Below are positions 36,795 through 46,000 of a DNA stretch of 64,000 nucleotides, piece after piece. The translations under genes were made by a program, and so were the position numbers. The notes below the pieces were generated by a model. It was not told the origin of the DNA. It saw only the letters and a list, made by a program, of their open reading frames with translations, and did not search any database. Where the stretch lies: the NCBI GenBank assembly GCA_964353015.1, contig CAYGUA010000018.1, positions 1-64,000 on the forward strand, read 5' to 3'. Source of the stretch: JAMZMI01 sp964353015. GTDB lineage: Bacteria; Bacteroidota; Bacteroidia; Cytophagales; Cyclobacteriaceae. How positions within the stretch are numbered: the first letter of the stretch is position 1; each line of letters begins with the position of its first letter.

Positions 36795-36840
36795 TTTTTT
36801 GATTTGGGTTTATGGTTTAAGTCAAAGACTTAAACCATAC
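36786..36840. repeat. 55-bp contig-end repeat, left copy
   Basis: The 55 bases from 36786 to 36840 are identical to those at 36941-36995. They include the last codons of lgt and a hairpin. An identical sequence on both sides of a 100-N gap points to contig ends that share an overlap rather than a real biological repeat. Confidence 0.92.
36811..36839. terminator. 13-bp perfect inverted repeat after lgt (probable bidirectional terminator)
   Basis: TATGGTTTAAGTC and GACTTAAACCATA pair perfectly around AAA. It lies between the converging lgt and CoA-disulfide-reductase-like genes. A second copy is at 36966-36994 inside the duplicated contig end. There is no strong T run, so termination efficiency is uncertain. 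Confidence 0.55.
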
Positions 36841-36940
36841 NNNNNNNNNNNNNNNNNNNNNNNNNNNNNNNNNNNNNNNNNNNNNNNNNNNNNNNNNNNN
36901 NNNNNNNNNNNNNNNNNNNNNNNNNNNNNNNNNNNNNNNN
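36841..36940. other. 100-N scaffold gap
   Basis: Exactly 100 undetermined bases, the usual placeholder for a gap of unknown size. Because the flanks share 55 identical bases, the true gap is likely zero length and no gene is expected to be missing. Confidence 0.95.
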
Positions 36941-36995
36941 AAGGAATGATTTTTTGATTTGGGTTTATGGTTTAAGTCAAAGACTTAAACCATAC
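36941..36995. repeat. 55-bp contig-end repeat, right copy
   Basis: Identical to 36786-36840. It repeats the final codons of lgt out of context plus the hairpin, immediately before the stop of the minus-strand gene at 37003. Confidence 0.92.
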
Positions 36996-37002
36996 ATTAG
37001 CC

Positions 37003-38676
37003 TTAAACCAACGTTAATTTTTTCACCTTACCGACCATTTTTTCCCAGGCGGTGAATCCACCGGCAATGTTTTTCACATTGGTAAATCCATGCTGTGTTA
37101 GAATCATGGAGGAAAGATAGCCCCTGAGTCCTTTGGCACAATAGACAAAAGTTTCCTTGTTAGGATCAAGTTCGCCCAATCTGTTTCTTAATTCATCCAG
37201 CGGAATGTTGTGGGCATTGTCGATCATACCACTTTTATGTAGTTCTGAAGGATTTCGCACATCAAGAATCGCGTAATCATTGTTGAGCAAGTCGGAGAAA
37301 TATTTATCAGCGGCCATCACATTTACTTCGCTGTAGCTATTGTCAAGAGAATTTCCAGCTGCATATCCTGCCACAATCACAGGATCTTTCGCCGGTGAAA
37401 ATGGAGGAGCATAGGCCAAATCAAGTTTGGTCAGGTCGTCTAGTTTAAGCTTGGCATAGATGGCGGTGGAGAGCACGTCCACTCTTTTGTCTACACCTTT
37501 TTCACCAATCATTTCCGCACCGAGCAAAATACGTGTTTCCGGATCGTAGTAGATTTCAAGGAAAATATCAGTTTGATCTGGGAAAAAGCTTGGCGTAGTT
37601 CCCGCTATGATAAAGGTGGATTTAAACTTGATACCAGATTTTTCCAAGGCTTTTGGCCCCATCCCAGTCCGGGCTATGGTGTAATCAAATAATTTCATGA
37701 TGGCTGTGCCATAAGCGCCGGTGAACGTTTCATTACCACCTGCAGCATTGGCGCCAGCCGCACGACCACCTTTGTTGGAATGTGTACCCATAGGAAACCA
37801 GCTACTTTCGCCAGTGATCAGATTGGGAATACTCGCACAGTCGCCAGCAGCATAAATATCCTGGATGGAAGTTTCCATTTTGTCATTCACCACCAATGCG
37901 CCATTGGGCAGATGAACCGCGCCAAGAGCAGTCAGCATTTCTGTATTTGGCTTCACGCTGATCCCAACGAACATGAAATCTGTAAACATCTTTTCGCCAT
38001 TGCTCAGTATCAGATTGCCTGTTTCCAGCTCGACACCAGCTACATATACACCCAACTTCAGATCGATTTGATTTTCTTGTAGGATCTTTTCTGCCATACG
38101 GGCAAACTTCACATCCCAGTTAGCCAATACTTGATTGCCAAGCTCAATGACCGTAACTTTCTTACCAGCATGAACGAGGTTCTCAGCAGTTTCCAACCCG
38201 ATCAATCCGGCACCAACGATTGTGATGTGCTCCGAATTTTCAATCACACCCTTTTTCATGACCAGATCAAAATCTTCAATGGTTTTGGCGTGACCCCAAT
38301 TGTTATATGATTCGATGTTTTTGATAGGCGGCAGGATCGCCCGACCCCCAGTTGCAAATACGAGTTTATCATATTCATAAATGCCTTTATCCGTATGCAC
38401 ATGATGCAGATTCGGATCGATTTTGATCACTGGCTCGTTGAGATGTACCTCCACCTGAAATCTTTTTTCCAATAATTCCGGCTGTACCACCATCAATTTA
38501 TCACGGGTTTTGATCTTGCCCGACATGGCATAAGGAATGCCGCAAGTGGCATAGCTGATATGTGCGGTTTTTTCAAACAAAAGTATTTCTGCGTATTCGT
38601 CTGTTCTCCGTGCTTTGGCTGCAGCAGAAGGTCCTGCAGACAATCCGCCGATGATGATGATTCTTTTTCTGCCCAT
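37003..38676 (-). CDS. CoA-disulfide reductase-like FAD enzyme with C-terminal rhodanese domain
   Basis: A 557-residue flavoprotein. The FAD site is IIIIGGLSAGPSAAAKARR at the start, the single redox cysteine is Cys45 in SYATCGIPYA, and the NAD(P)H site is HITIVGAGLIGLETAENL. A dimerisation domain follows, then a rhodanese domain (about 460-550) with active Cys513 in VYCAKGLRGY. This is the CoADR-Rhd architecture, linked to persulfide, polysulfide or CoA-disulfide reduction using NAD(P)H. No sulfur-oxidation genes are adjacent. It is monocistronic and converges on lgt. Confidence 0.9.
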   Translation of the reverse strand: MGRKRIIIIGGLSAGPSAAAKARRTDEYAEILLFEKTAHISYATCGIPYAMSGKIKTRDKLMVVQPELLEKRFQVEVHLNEPVIKIDPNLHHVHTDKGIYEYDKLVFATGGRAILPPIKNIESYNNWGHAKTIEDFDLVMKKGVIENSEHITIVGAGLIGLETAENLVHAGKKVTVIELGNQVLANWDVKFARMAEKILQENQIDLKLGVYVAGVELETGNLILSNGEKMFTDFMFVGISVKPNTEMLTALGAVHLPNGALVVNDKMETSIQDIYAAGDCASIPNLITGESSWFPMGTHSNKGGRAAGANAAGGNETFTGAYGTAIMKLFDYTIARTGMGPKALEKSGIKFKSTFIIAGTTPSFFPDQTDIFLEIYYDPETRILLGAEMIGEKGVDKRVDVLSTAIYAKLKLDDLTKLDLAYAPPFSPAKDPVIVAGYAAGNSLDNSYSEVNVMAADKYFSDLLNNDYAILDVRNPSELHKSGMIDNAHNIPLDELRNRLGELDPNKETFVYCAKGLRGYLSSMILTQHGFTNVKNIAGGFTAWEKMVGKVKKLTLV

Positions 38677-38855
38677 GATTTAATATGTGTTGATTGAGGA
38701 TGTAAAGCTGGTCTTTGTAACCGAAGGCGCGTGTAACATAGGTAACAATGGCAAGCTGATTTATGTCAGCATAGGTTGTGCGAACTTGATAATTGTCATC
38801 AAATCCTTTTACACCATGATTTAATATTGCACGTTACTAGTGGAAACGATCAATC

Positions 38856-39497
38856 ATGACCAAAAATCCCATTACCTATTATCCTCGCACCGAGGAGCTG
38901 CTCAATATCATCACTCATTTCATTGGATTAATTCTGAGTATCGCCGGACTGGTTATATTGGTAGTTTTTGGTGCTATTTATGGCAATGTGTGGCACATCG
39001 TCAGTTTCAGCATTTTTGGGAGCAGCATGGTGCTTTTATATCTGGCATCTACCCTTTACCATTCCGCCAAATCACAGACTTTGCGCAAGCGACTCAATGT
39101 ATTTGATCATTCGGCCATCTACGTGCTCATTGCTGGCACTTATACTCCATTTTGTTTGGTGGCTTTAAACGGCACCATTGGTTGGGTGCTATTTGGGATC
39201 ACCTGGGGATTGGCTGTCGTTGGGATTGTGCTGAAGATGTTTTATACAGGTCGATATGACAAAATCTCTACTGCAGGATATGTGCTGATGGGCTGGGTGG
39301 CTGTATTTGCGGCTGAGCCACTATATGAAAATCTGCAAATAGAAGCGTTGGTTTATCTCATCGCAGGGGGACTGAGTTATACCATCGGTGCGATATTCTA
39401 TTCCATCCGCAAGCTGCCATACAACCACGCCATTTTTCATGGCTGGGTGTTGCTAGGCACAGCACTCCATTTTGTCGCCATATTTTATTTGCTTTAA
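38856..39497 (+). CDS. Hemolysin III family membrane protein (TrhA/PAQR-like)
   Basis: A 213-residue protein with seven predicted membrane helices. Family features are EELLNIITHFIGLILSIAG at the start, YHSAKS after helix 2, HSAIYVLIAGTYTPF in the middle and HAIFHGWVLLGTALHF near the end, providing the conserved metal-site histidines. Bacterial members influence membrane fluidity and lipid homeostasis; the haemolysin name is historical. A longer ORF in another frame starting at 38840 is a shadow. Confidence 0.92.
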   Translation: MTKNPITYYPRTEELLNIITHFIGLILSIAGLVILVVFGAIYGNVWHIVSFSIFGSSMVLLYLASTLYHSAKSQTLRKRLNVFDHSAIYVLIAGTYTPFCLVALNGTIGWVLFGITWGLAVVGIVLKMFYTGRYDKISTAGYVLMGWVAVFAAEPLYENLQIEALVYLIAGGLSYTIGAIFYSIRKLPYNHAIFHGWVLLGTALHFVAIFYLL

Positions 39498-39509
39498 ACC
39501 ATATAGGAA

Positions 39510-40094
39510 TTAAACTCCCACAGCCTCTACCTCCTGCACTTCAGGAACCATCTTTTTAAGCAAGGTTTCGATACCTGCTTTTAGGGTAACAGTAGATGAA
39601 GGACAACCAGAGCAAGAGCCTTGGAGCATCACCTTCACTTTGCCATCTACAAAAGAATCAAAGCTGATGGCACCACCATCCATTTCCACAGCTGGGCGGA
39701 TGTATTCGTCCAGGATGCCTTTGATTTTCACCTCAATGTCTGTATCAGTATCACTCACTTTGTGATCTTCTTCTACATGTGTTTCAGTGAGGATTTGTCT
39801 GTCATCTTCCAGAAACTGCTTGATGTAATTCTGAATAGGAATTTTGATCTCATGCCAATCCGAGAGCTTGTCTTTAGTGACAGTCACAAAATTGCTCATG
39901 TAAAAAACCCGCTTCACAAAAGGGAAATCAAACAATTCTGCAGCAAGTGGTGCTTCTTTGGCACTTTCCTTATCAGGAAAATCCCTGCTTACGCCATCTG
40001 GCAGTAGCATGAAGTTGAGCACGAATTTGAGAGAATTGGGATTAGGGTTTGCCTCGGTATATATATTGATGACTGGTTTTTCTGCAGCTTCCAT
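39510..40094 (-). CDS. NifU-like Fe-S scaffold/carrier protein (Nfu type)
   Basis: A 194-residue protein with an N-terminal Nfu_N domain (TEANPNPNSLKFVLN, about 12-95) and a C-terminal NifU domain (about 118-190). The cluster-binding CxxC is Cys161 and Cys164 in GSCSGCPSS. It assembles or delivers 4Fe-4S clusters to apoproteins. The GTG upstream at 40124 would add ten residues with no family match, so the ATG at 40094 is used. It converges on the hemolysin III gene with 12 bases between. Confidence 0.92.
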   Translation of the reverse strand: MEAAEKPVINIYTEANPNPNSLKFVLNFMLLPDGVSRDFPDKESAKEAPLAAELFDFPFVKRVFYMSNFVTVTKDKLSDWHEIKIPIQNYIKQFLEDDRQILTETHVEEDHKVSDTDTDIEVKIKGILDEYIRPAVEMDGGAISFDSFVDGKVKVMLQGSCSGCPSSTVTLKAGIETLLKKMVPEVQEVEAVGV

Positions 40095-40208
40095 TCGATT
40101 TTTGATTGTTTGGATATGAAACACAAAGTTGCATTAAAAGTTCACAAGTTTTGGAATGGACAGCTTCGAATATGAAGGACTTCTAATAAAAGCAGTCATC
40201 TTTGTTGA

Positions 40209-40793
40209 ATGAATTCTTCTATTGCTGAATTTTTGGGACTTGATCCAGCGTTTTTTGGATTGGTAATTTTACCCATCCTGATTTTTTTTTCAAGGATCAT
40301 GGATGTTTCCATCAACACCATGCGGATCATTTATATGCTTCATGGCAAAAAGTTGATCAGCACAATTCTTGGCTTTTTTGAGTCATTGATTTGGCTCATT
40401 GCCATCAGCCAGATTTTTCAAAATGTAAACAGCATTGCCACCTATCTGGCCTATGCCGGAGGTTTTGCTTCTGGCGTATTTGTGGGAATGATCATAGAAG
40501 AAAAGCTGGCTTTGGGAAGTGTGTTGATCCGTGTGATCACCAGAAAACCCGCCACAGAGCTGATTCATTTTCTCAATAACAACCATTATCGCTATTCCAA
40601 TGTGGACGCTGTTTCAGATGAAGGGAAAGTGAATGTCCTATTTACGGTGATCAAAAGAGACAATCTTGTCTCCACCATTTCCGCTATCAAAAAATACAAT
40701 CCTCAGGCTTTTTATACCGTAGAAGGAGTCAAGCAGGTCAGCGATCATGTGAGCGATGAAAAGGGATTTCATTACAGAAAGCTATCGAAATAG
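40209..40793 (+). CDS. DUF2179/UPF0316 membrane protein
   Basis: A 194-residue protein with three membrane helices in the first 100 residues (LVILPILIFFSRIMDVSIN, ILGFFESLIWLIAISQIF, YAGGFASGVFVGMIIEEKL) and a C-terminal DUF2179 domain of about 80 residues. The family carries a small-ligand-binding alpha/beta domain and has no settled function. It is divergent from the NifU-like gene and stands alone. Confidence 0.85.
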   Translation: MNSSIAEFLGLDPAFFGLVILPILIFFSRIMDVSINTMRIIYMLHGKKLISTILGFFESLIWLIAISQIFQNVNSIATYLAYAGGFASGVFVGMIIEEKLALGSVLIRVITRKPATELIHFLNNNHYRYSNVDAVSDEGKVNVLFTVIKRDNLVSTISAIKKYNPQAFYTVEGVKQVSDHVSDEKGFHYRKLSK

Positions 40794-40837
40794 GAATTAG
40801 GGTCCGTTCTGAATATTAATTCAGCCTGAGCGAAAGA

Positions 40838-41293
40838 TTATTTCACCTGAATCAAAGTGATATCAAATAGGAGAACCGATCCGCCAGGAATGCCATTGAA
40901 ATCATAGTTTCCATAACCCAAATGTGCAGGAACTAACAGCATCCCACTCCCACCTTGATTGAAATATGCGATACCTTCTGTCCAACCTGCAATGACCTGA
41001 TAAAGGTAAAATGCTGTGCCATTGTTGTCACTTTCATCGAAGACCGTTCCATCCAGAAAATAGCCTTTATACCGCACGGTTACTCTGGATGTGGCAGTTG
41101 GTTTTTTTCCCGTTCCCTGGTTATCGATCACATAATACAGACCAGTAGCGCTTCTTTCAGCATCCAGATTGTTTGTTGTGATGTAGTCCATAATTTCCTG
41201 TTCGTTTTTCGTGACATAGTCGATCTTTTCGTCATCCTTACAGGAGATGAAAAAGATGAGCGATAAAGACAGGGCGTAAAAAAGATATTTCAT
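40838..41293 (-). CDS. FKBP-type peptidyl-prolyl isomerase lipoprotein (short)
   Basis: A 151-residue lipoprotein with lipobox FISC and Cys18. A short helical linker is followed by one FKBP domain: VTVRYKGYFLDGTVFDESD, VIAGWTEGIAYFNQGGSGML, AHLGYGN and GSVLLFDITLIQV. It lacks the N-terminal dimerisation half of the FKBP at 19756. It should assist folding at the periplasmic membrane face. Confidence 0.92.
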   Translation of the reverse strand: MKYLFYALSLSLIFFISCKDDEKIDYVTKNEQEIMDYITTNNLDAERSATGLYYVIDNQGTGKKPTATSRVTVRYKGYFLDGTVFDESDNNGTAFYLYQVIAGWTEGIAYFNQGGSGMLLVPAHLGYGNYDFNGIPGGSVLLFDITLIQVK

Positions 41294-41518
41294 TTGTTAG
41301 TTTTCAAAATTAAGATGTAAAACTAACTGAGTTTTTTTGAATGGGCATGTGTCTTTGCACTTGTTGATTTATTCTAGCCATATTGTTTAGGATAATTGAT
41401 AATGCATCCTAAATATCACTTTATCCGGTTGATGTTTGCAATTAAAAAACCAAACTCATTGAAACATCCTAGAGCTTACAACGTCCTATTCTTAATCAAT
41501 CAACTTATCCCTCAAAAC

Positions 41519-42199
41519 ATGAAATCTAACAAAAAAACTGGAAGGCTTATAGGCCTACTGTTTCTACTTATTTTTACAACAGGAATTATAGTCTATCAAT
41601 TTTTACAAGGCCCAATATTATTTTCAGATGATTTTCTAACTGCTGCTTCTGTAAACTCAAAAGGAATCATTATTTCGACTTTACTTTTATTGTTAAGCGG
41701 CATAACATCTGTTATTATAGCCGCAGTTTTATTGCCTATTTTTAAAAAACATAGCATTACTTTAGGATTTTTATATTTGGCATCTAGTATACTAGGCTTT
41801 ATAGCTATATCAATTGACAATATAAGTGTTCTGTCTATGTTAGAATTAAGTATAGAGTATACCAAAAATGAAACAGGCAATTTCGATATATTTAATACAT
41901 TAGGGACTGTGTTTTACAAGAAACATTGGTGGACACACTACTTGAGTCTACTCATTTCTTGCTTCCCTGTTTTTATTTTATACTATACCTTATTCGTAAC
42001 TAAATTAATTCCAAAAGTCATTTCAATTGTTGGGATAATAGCCGTAATTTTTATGTTTGTTGAAATATTATTTTCGATTTTCGGAAATAGCATTAGTATG
42101 AACATGCTTCTTCCAATAGGGCTCATTCAACTAATTCTTCCTCTTTGGTTAATTTTTAAAGGATTGAATTCGTCAGTATTAGAAACGGAAATGAAATGA
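41519..42199 (+). CDS. DUF4386-family membrane protein
   Basis: A 226-residue protein with six or seven helices and the family pattern KKTGRLIGLLFLLIF, DFLTAASVNSKGI and LPIGLIQLILPLWLIFKG. The ORF can be read from a TTG at 41396, but that adds 41 residues of no family match; the ATG at 41519 fits. The gene is much richer in A and T than its neighbours and uses many TTA, ATA and ATT codons, which suggests recent acquisition. The function is unknown. Confidence 0.82.
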   Translation: MKSNKKTGRLIGLLFLLIFTTGIIVYQFLQGPILFSDDFLTAASVNSKGIIISTLLLLLSGITSVIIAAVLLPIFKKHSITLGFLYLASSILGFIAISIDNISVLSMLELSIEYTKNETGNFDIFNTLGTVFYKKHWWTHYLSLLISCFPVFILYYTLFVTKLIPKVISIVGIIAVIFMFVEILFSIFGNSISMNMLLPIGLIQLILPLWLIFKGLNSSVLETEMK

Positions 42200-42229
42200 C
42201 GAAATTTAGTTAGAAAAATCTGAGCAAAA

Positions 42230-42269
42230 TGCCAAGCAATTAATTTGACATATAATTAATTGCTTGGCA
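42230..42269. repeat. 16-bp perfect inverted repeat (hairpin)
   Basis: TGCCAAGCAATTAATT at 42230-42245 pairs exactly with 42254-42269 across an 8-base loop. It lies 31 bases past the DUF4386 stop. No T run follows on either strand, so it may be a terminator of unusual form, a transcript-end stabiliser or a mobile-element trace. Confidence 0.7.
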
Positions 42270-42413
42270 ACAGGCCTCCAGCAGTCTTCGTAGGATAGAA
42301 AAGAAATGAAAGGCCTTCTTTGAGATTAGACAGTGATTTAATAGAAGAAACTATAATTACCAATGCTTCTGTTTAGGGCGTCTTAAAGGATCAACCAAAT
42401 CATATTTCAAGTT

Positions 42414-44864
42414 TCAAAACCCCTCATAATCCGGATCCATCTCAGGGGTTCGCAGACCTGCTACTTCGTTCGCCATCAGGATAAATACATTCCAGCACAA
42501 ACCTCGCGTTGAGGCCCACCAGGAATCTGTAGTTGTCCATTTGGTGGGGATAAATTCCTTGCTGTATGGCCATTTGGGATTGAGGTAAATTTCCGCCCAG
42601 GCACGGTTTTCCATCATCGTTTCTGCTTTGTTCCAGCCATGTCTTTTGCCCACGGCATAGGCGCAATATTCCGCACGCATCCAGCTGCCACCATTGTAAT
42701 ACATGCCATCTCTGGTTCCGTCTTTATAGTTTGCAATTCCAAATTCCCCGAAAGGTTGATAATCTGCACTCATGTAGGCATAACCAGGCGCATCATTGAT
42801 CAGGCGCACACAGATCGGTGCAGTGGTTCCAAATTCAGGATGAGGAGCATCAGGCGATTGATTGAGGAGGGGCATTTGTTCTAGTTGATTGATGACCATG
42901 CTATCGGTCAATATCGGTCTGTCAAACAACCAAAGCGAGAAAAATTCCGGTTCCAAATCCGTCAGGGAAATGATATCAGGGAAGTCCCTGTCGAATAACA
43001 AATGTTTTCGTTCTGCATCATAAAAATCCCGATAAGCTGCTTCAGCCTTTTCCAGATAGTCTTCTGAAATCTCATACCCCAAAGTTTTGATTGTTCGGAG
43101 AGCAATGGCAAACATGCCCTGGTTCACAGCCAGGCGATCCGTTTTGGGATTGTAATCAATGATGTCCACCTGACTCAGCGTAAAATGAGATTCACAGATC
43201 CCATCCCGATCCGCATCAAATTCATTGAGTATGTAATCCACCGCCTTTTTTATTTGCGCTTCCGGTAGTGTCACACCAAATCGTCTTTTGTTCATCATCG
43301 CCCATATCAACCATTGGATCGTGGCTTCATTGTCTTTGACTTCAATGGTGCCCATATAAGGCGTGATGATCGTGCAAATGGCCCCTTTATCCGTTTGCGT
43401 TTTGGCCCATTGATTCCAGATTTTAAGATTTAAATCTTTGTTGTGACTGGCGATGATTGAGAAAAACGAATCACGATTGTACATGTCTGGCGAATAATTC
43501 ATGTTCGGCACATTGAATGGTGTCATGTCATTGATCGACGTAATCCATGTCAACATATTAAAATTGGCATACATCATTTTCTCAATGGGCATGCCTTCAA
43601 ATCCTTTCCCTTCGGCCAGACGCAGTTGTGAGGCAATGGCAAAATTGCTGTGAGTGGTCCAGGGCTCCACAAAAACGTAGGTTGTTTTGGAGACAGTCTC
43701 GCCCATGGGCATGATATTGTAAGGTTCGATTTGAGGTTGATGTTCCACTATTTTCAAATCTTTGATCTGGAGTGAACATTTCTTACCTGACTGTGAGCCG
43801 ATAAACATCGAAACACTATCATGCTCAATGTAGGGCACCATGATGCTTCCTTTAAAAAGTGTCCATTCCTTTTCCGCAATGGGAAATTGGTCGATGTATT
43901 TGATGCCATGCTCTAACTCGATGGTTTTCTTGCCGTTTTTAAGTCTGAAAAGTTTGAGCGCAACAGGTGTATTTCCTTTGGCCAAAAAGGAGATGGTGTA
44001 CAGTTTCTGATCTTTGAAAGGAGCCAGCATTTCAATGCCAGCTCGATCGGAGGGATTGCAATCCATCGTGATCAATGTACTTTGCTTTTTGATTTTCACC
44101 TCACCTACTTTTTCGAACTTGTCGTCGATTTTTACTTCGGTTGCTGTGCCTGCATTGAGGTTATACATTTCACCAAAAGTCTGTTTGATGTAATGTTGGT
44201 TGTTGGCTCTTTCAGTCAAAGTTGCGACGGAGACCAAAGCCGGATCGGGCAATTTTCGCATGCCTACAAATCCGCCACCATGACCGTTTAATCGTCTGCG
44301 CGTGGTTCGGGTATAATGGTTCTTATAACCTGCGTCCATCAAAAATCCTACGACCAGATTATCAGTAGTTACAAATCCGGCTGATGGAAACATCTCATGC
44401 GCAAATCCTCCAGGAAATTGATCATGTTCGAACGTGATGTATTTCTTTGGAATTTCGGCTGGTTTGGCGGTTTCAGTCAGGGTATAAAACAACGCAGGCA
44501 TGCCAGATTGAAATAGCTCGATCTGCTTGCTGATTACCAGCTCATTGATCACTTCATAGGTGACTTTGATGGATAAATTCAAATCCAGCTCCGACACATA
44601 AGTCTCTCTGGTTAATTGGATTTTGTCTTGATCGCCTATCCAGCGATCACCTGTCCAGGTCGGAATATTGATATTTTCGCTTAAATCAAGGTTGGCCATC
44701 TGAAGCGAAAATTCTTCCGTGTTTTTCACTAAAAGTTGGCTGCCGTTGTAGATGTCGACTGTGAAACCATGAGCTTCATCGCCAGCTATTTTCAAGTTCA
44801 GGTTTTGACTCCAGCCACTCAGTCCAAGCAGGAAGATTTGTAAAAAAAGAATGACTTTATACAT
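42414..44864 (-). CDS. Large secreted six-hairpin glycosidase-like protein
   Basis: An 816-residue protein with a signal peptide ending near WSQ (about residue 20). The first 380 residues are beta-rich with several carbohydrate-binding-like strands. The remainder is helical with many aromatic and acidic residues (TWITSINDM, NRDSFFSIIASHNKDL, DADRDGICESHFTLS, GGSWMRAEYCAYAVG), as in (alpha/alpha)6 glycosidases. I cannot place it in a numbered GH family or point to the catalytic acids. The ATG at 44864 is chosen over a GTG eight codons upstream. It is monocistronic and probably exported to the periplasm or surface to degrade a polysaccharide. Confidence 0.65.
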   Translation of the reverse strand: MYKVILFLQIFLLGLSGWSQNLNLKIAGDEAHGFTVDIYNGSQLLVKNTEEFSLQMANLDLSENINIPTWTGDRWIGDQDKIQLTRETYVSELDLNLSIKVTYEVINELVISKQIELFQSGMPALFYTLTETAKPAEIPKKYITFEHDQFPGGFAHEMFPSAGFVTTDNLVVGFLMDAGYKNHYTRTTRRRLNGHGGGFVGMRKLPDPALVSVATLTERANNQHYIKQTFGEMYNLNAGTATEVKIDDKFEKVGEVKIKKQSTLITMDCNPSDRAGIEMLAPFKDQKLYTISFLAKGNTPVALKLFRLKNGKKTIELEHGIKYIDQFPIAEKEWTLFKGSIMVPYIEHDSVSMFIGSQSGKKCSLQIKDLKIVEHQPQIEPYNIMPMGETVSKTTYVFVEPWTTHSNFAIASQLRLAEGKGFEGMPIEKMMYANFNMLTWITSINDMTPFNVPNMNYSPDMYNRDSFFSIIASHNKDLNLKIWNQWAKTQTDKGAICTIITPYMGTIEVKDNEATIQWLIWAMMNKRRFGVTLPEAQIKKAVDYILNEFDADRDGICESHFTLSQVDIIDYNPKTDRLAVNQGMFAIALRTIKTLGYEISEDYLEKAEAAYRDFYDAERKHLLFDRDFPDIISLTDLEPEFFSLWLFDRPILTDSMVINQLEQMPLLNQSPDAPHPEFGTTAPICVRLINDAPGYAYMSADYQPFGEFGIANYKDGTRDGMYYNGGSWMRAEYCAYAVGKRHGWNKAETMMENRAWAEIYLNPKWPYSKEFIPTKWTTTDSWWASTRGLCWNVFILMANEVAGLRTPEMDPDYEGF

Positions 44865-45082
44865 GGCTCTTTGTTTTGTTCTTCCCACTTTTAAGAAAAA
44901 CGAAAGAGTATATTAGGTCATCGCAAGGTGGAATCGGGTTATTGGGATGTTATTTATCAAATAAAACTCAGCAACAAAAAGCGCTTATTTAATCGGGCAA
45001 GTATTATTTCAATAAATCAAATTCCCTTTCAGTTAACTGGTAAAGTAATTAACGATGATTTTTCTTAAAGAAGTGGCGTGAT

Positions 45083-45997
45083 TTATTTGCTTGCGTTAAA
45101 AAGCTTTTGCTTTTCGTCTTTGGTCAGGCTGTCATAACCTGACTGAGAGATTTTATCAAGAATGGCGTCAATTTCTTCCTGATCAGGTTTGCTCGGACCC
45201 GAAGATTTGCCTGCGGATGTATTTCTGGCATTTGGTCGCTCGGCTTTATGAGTCACTTTGATTTTTGTCTGAGGCTCAAAAAAGCTTTTCACCCAATCGA
45301 TAAAAACAACGATCCACGCTCCAATATCAGCCCCATTTTTCAGTTGAGCGATATAAAGCCATCCCATCAATGCGCCACCTAAATGAGCGATATTTCCACC
45401 AGCATTTCCTCCAGTCGATCCCATAATGGAAAGTACGACATAAAATGCAGCGATATATTTGATTCTCACTGGGCCTAAAAACATTAAGAAGAAAGTGTAA
45501 TTGGGCATGAAAACCGCTGCGGCAATTACTACCGCATAAACCGCTGCAGAAGCACCTACCATTCCGGGCACCATTCCTGCCTGATCATTGTAAAAAGGGA
45601 TCAGGTTATAGACGATCAGATAAGCGATCCCTCCAGCCAATGCTCCCAGCACATAAATGCTGATAACTTTTTTGTTCCCGAGAAATTCTAAAATCAATTT
45701 AGAAAACCAGTAGAACACAAGCATATTAAACAGAATATGAAATATGTCCGACAGGCTATGAGCGAAAGCATAGGTGATAAGCGTCCATGGGCGTGTGATG
45801 AAATCTTCAAAAAGTGGAGGAATTGAAAACTGGCGATAAATCACACCAAAAAATTCCTCAAATCCCGCAACTCGTGAGATGACACCAAGGATGCCCAAAA
45901 ACAGATAAATGATGACGTTTATAATGATGAGCTGAGCCGGAGAATTGTTCGGCTTATTCCATGCATTTTTAAAATCGTCTAGTATGCTATTATTCAT
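45083..45997 (-). CDS. Rhomboid-family protease with cytoplasmic tail
   Basis: A 304-residue protein with six or more helices. The catalytic serine is Ser150 in VGASAAVYA (GASA rather than GASG) and the histidine is His205 in NIAHLGGALMG. FHILFNM near 86-92 supplies the helix-2 His and Asn. Residues about 230-304 form a charged tail containing DQEEIDAILDKISQSGYDSLT, a short helical hairpin found at the end of many Bacteroidota rhomboids. It lies three bases after another rhomboid gene on the same strand, so both are cotranscribed with mutL. Confidence 0.88.
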   Translation of the reverse strand: MNNSILDDFKNAWNKPNNSPAQLIIINVIIYLFLGILGVISRVAGFEEFFGVIYRQFSIPPLFEDFITRPWTLITYAFAHSLSDIFHILFNMLVFYWFSKLILEFLGNKKVISIYVLGALAGGIAYLIVYNLIPFYNDQAGMVPGMVGASAAVYAVVIAAAVFMPNYTFFLMFLGPVRIKYIAAFYVVLSIMGSTGGNAGGNIAHLGGALMGWLYIAQLKNGADIGAWIVVFIDWVKSFFEPQTKIKVTHKAERPNARNTSAGKSSGPSKPDQEEIDAILDKISQSGYDSLTKDEKQKLFNASK

Positions 45998-46000
45998 TGA

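Noticed and set aside
36786..36995. 55-bp direct repeat as a target-site duplication of an inserted element
   Set aside because: It is far too long for a target duplication and flanks only undetermined bases; an assembly overlap explains it better.
38840..39106. Plus-strand ORF starting before the hemolysin III gene
   Set aside because: It overlaps the clear hemolysin III frame and its protein has no sensible composition.
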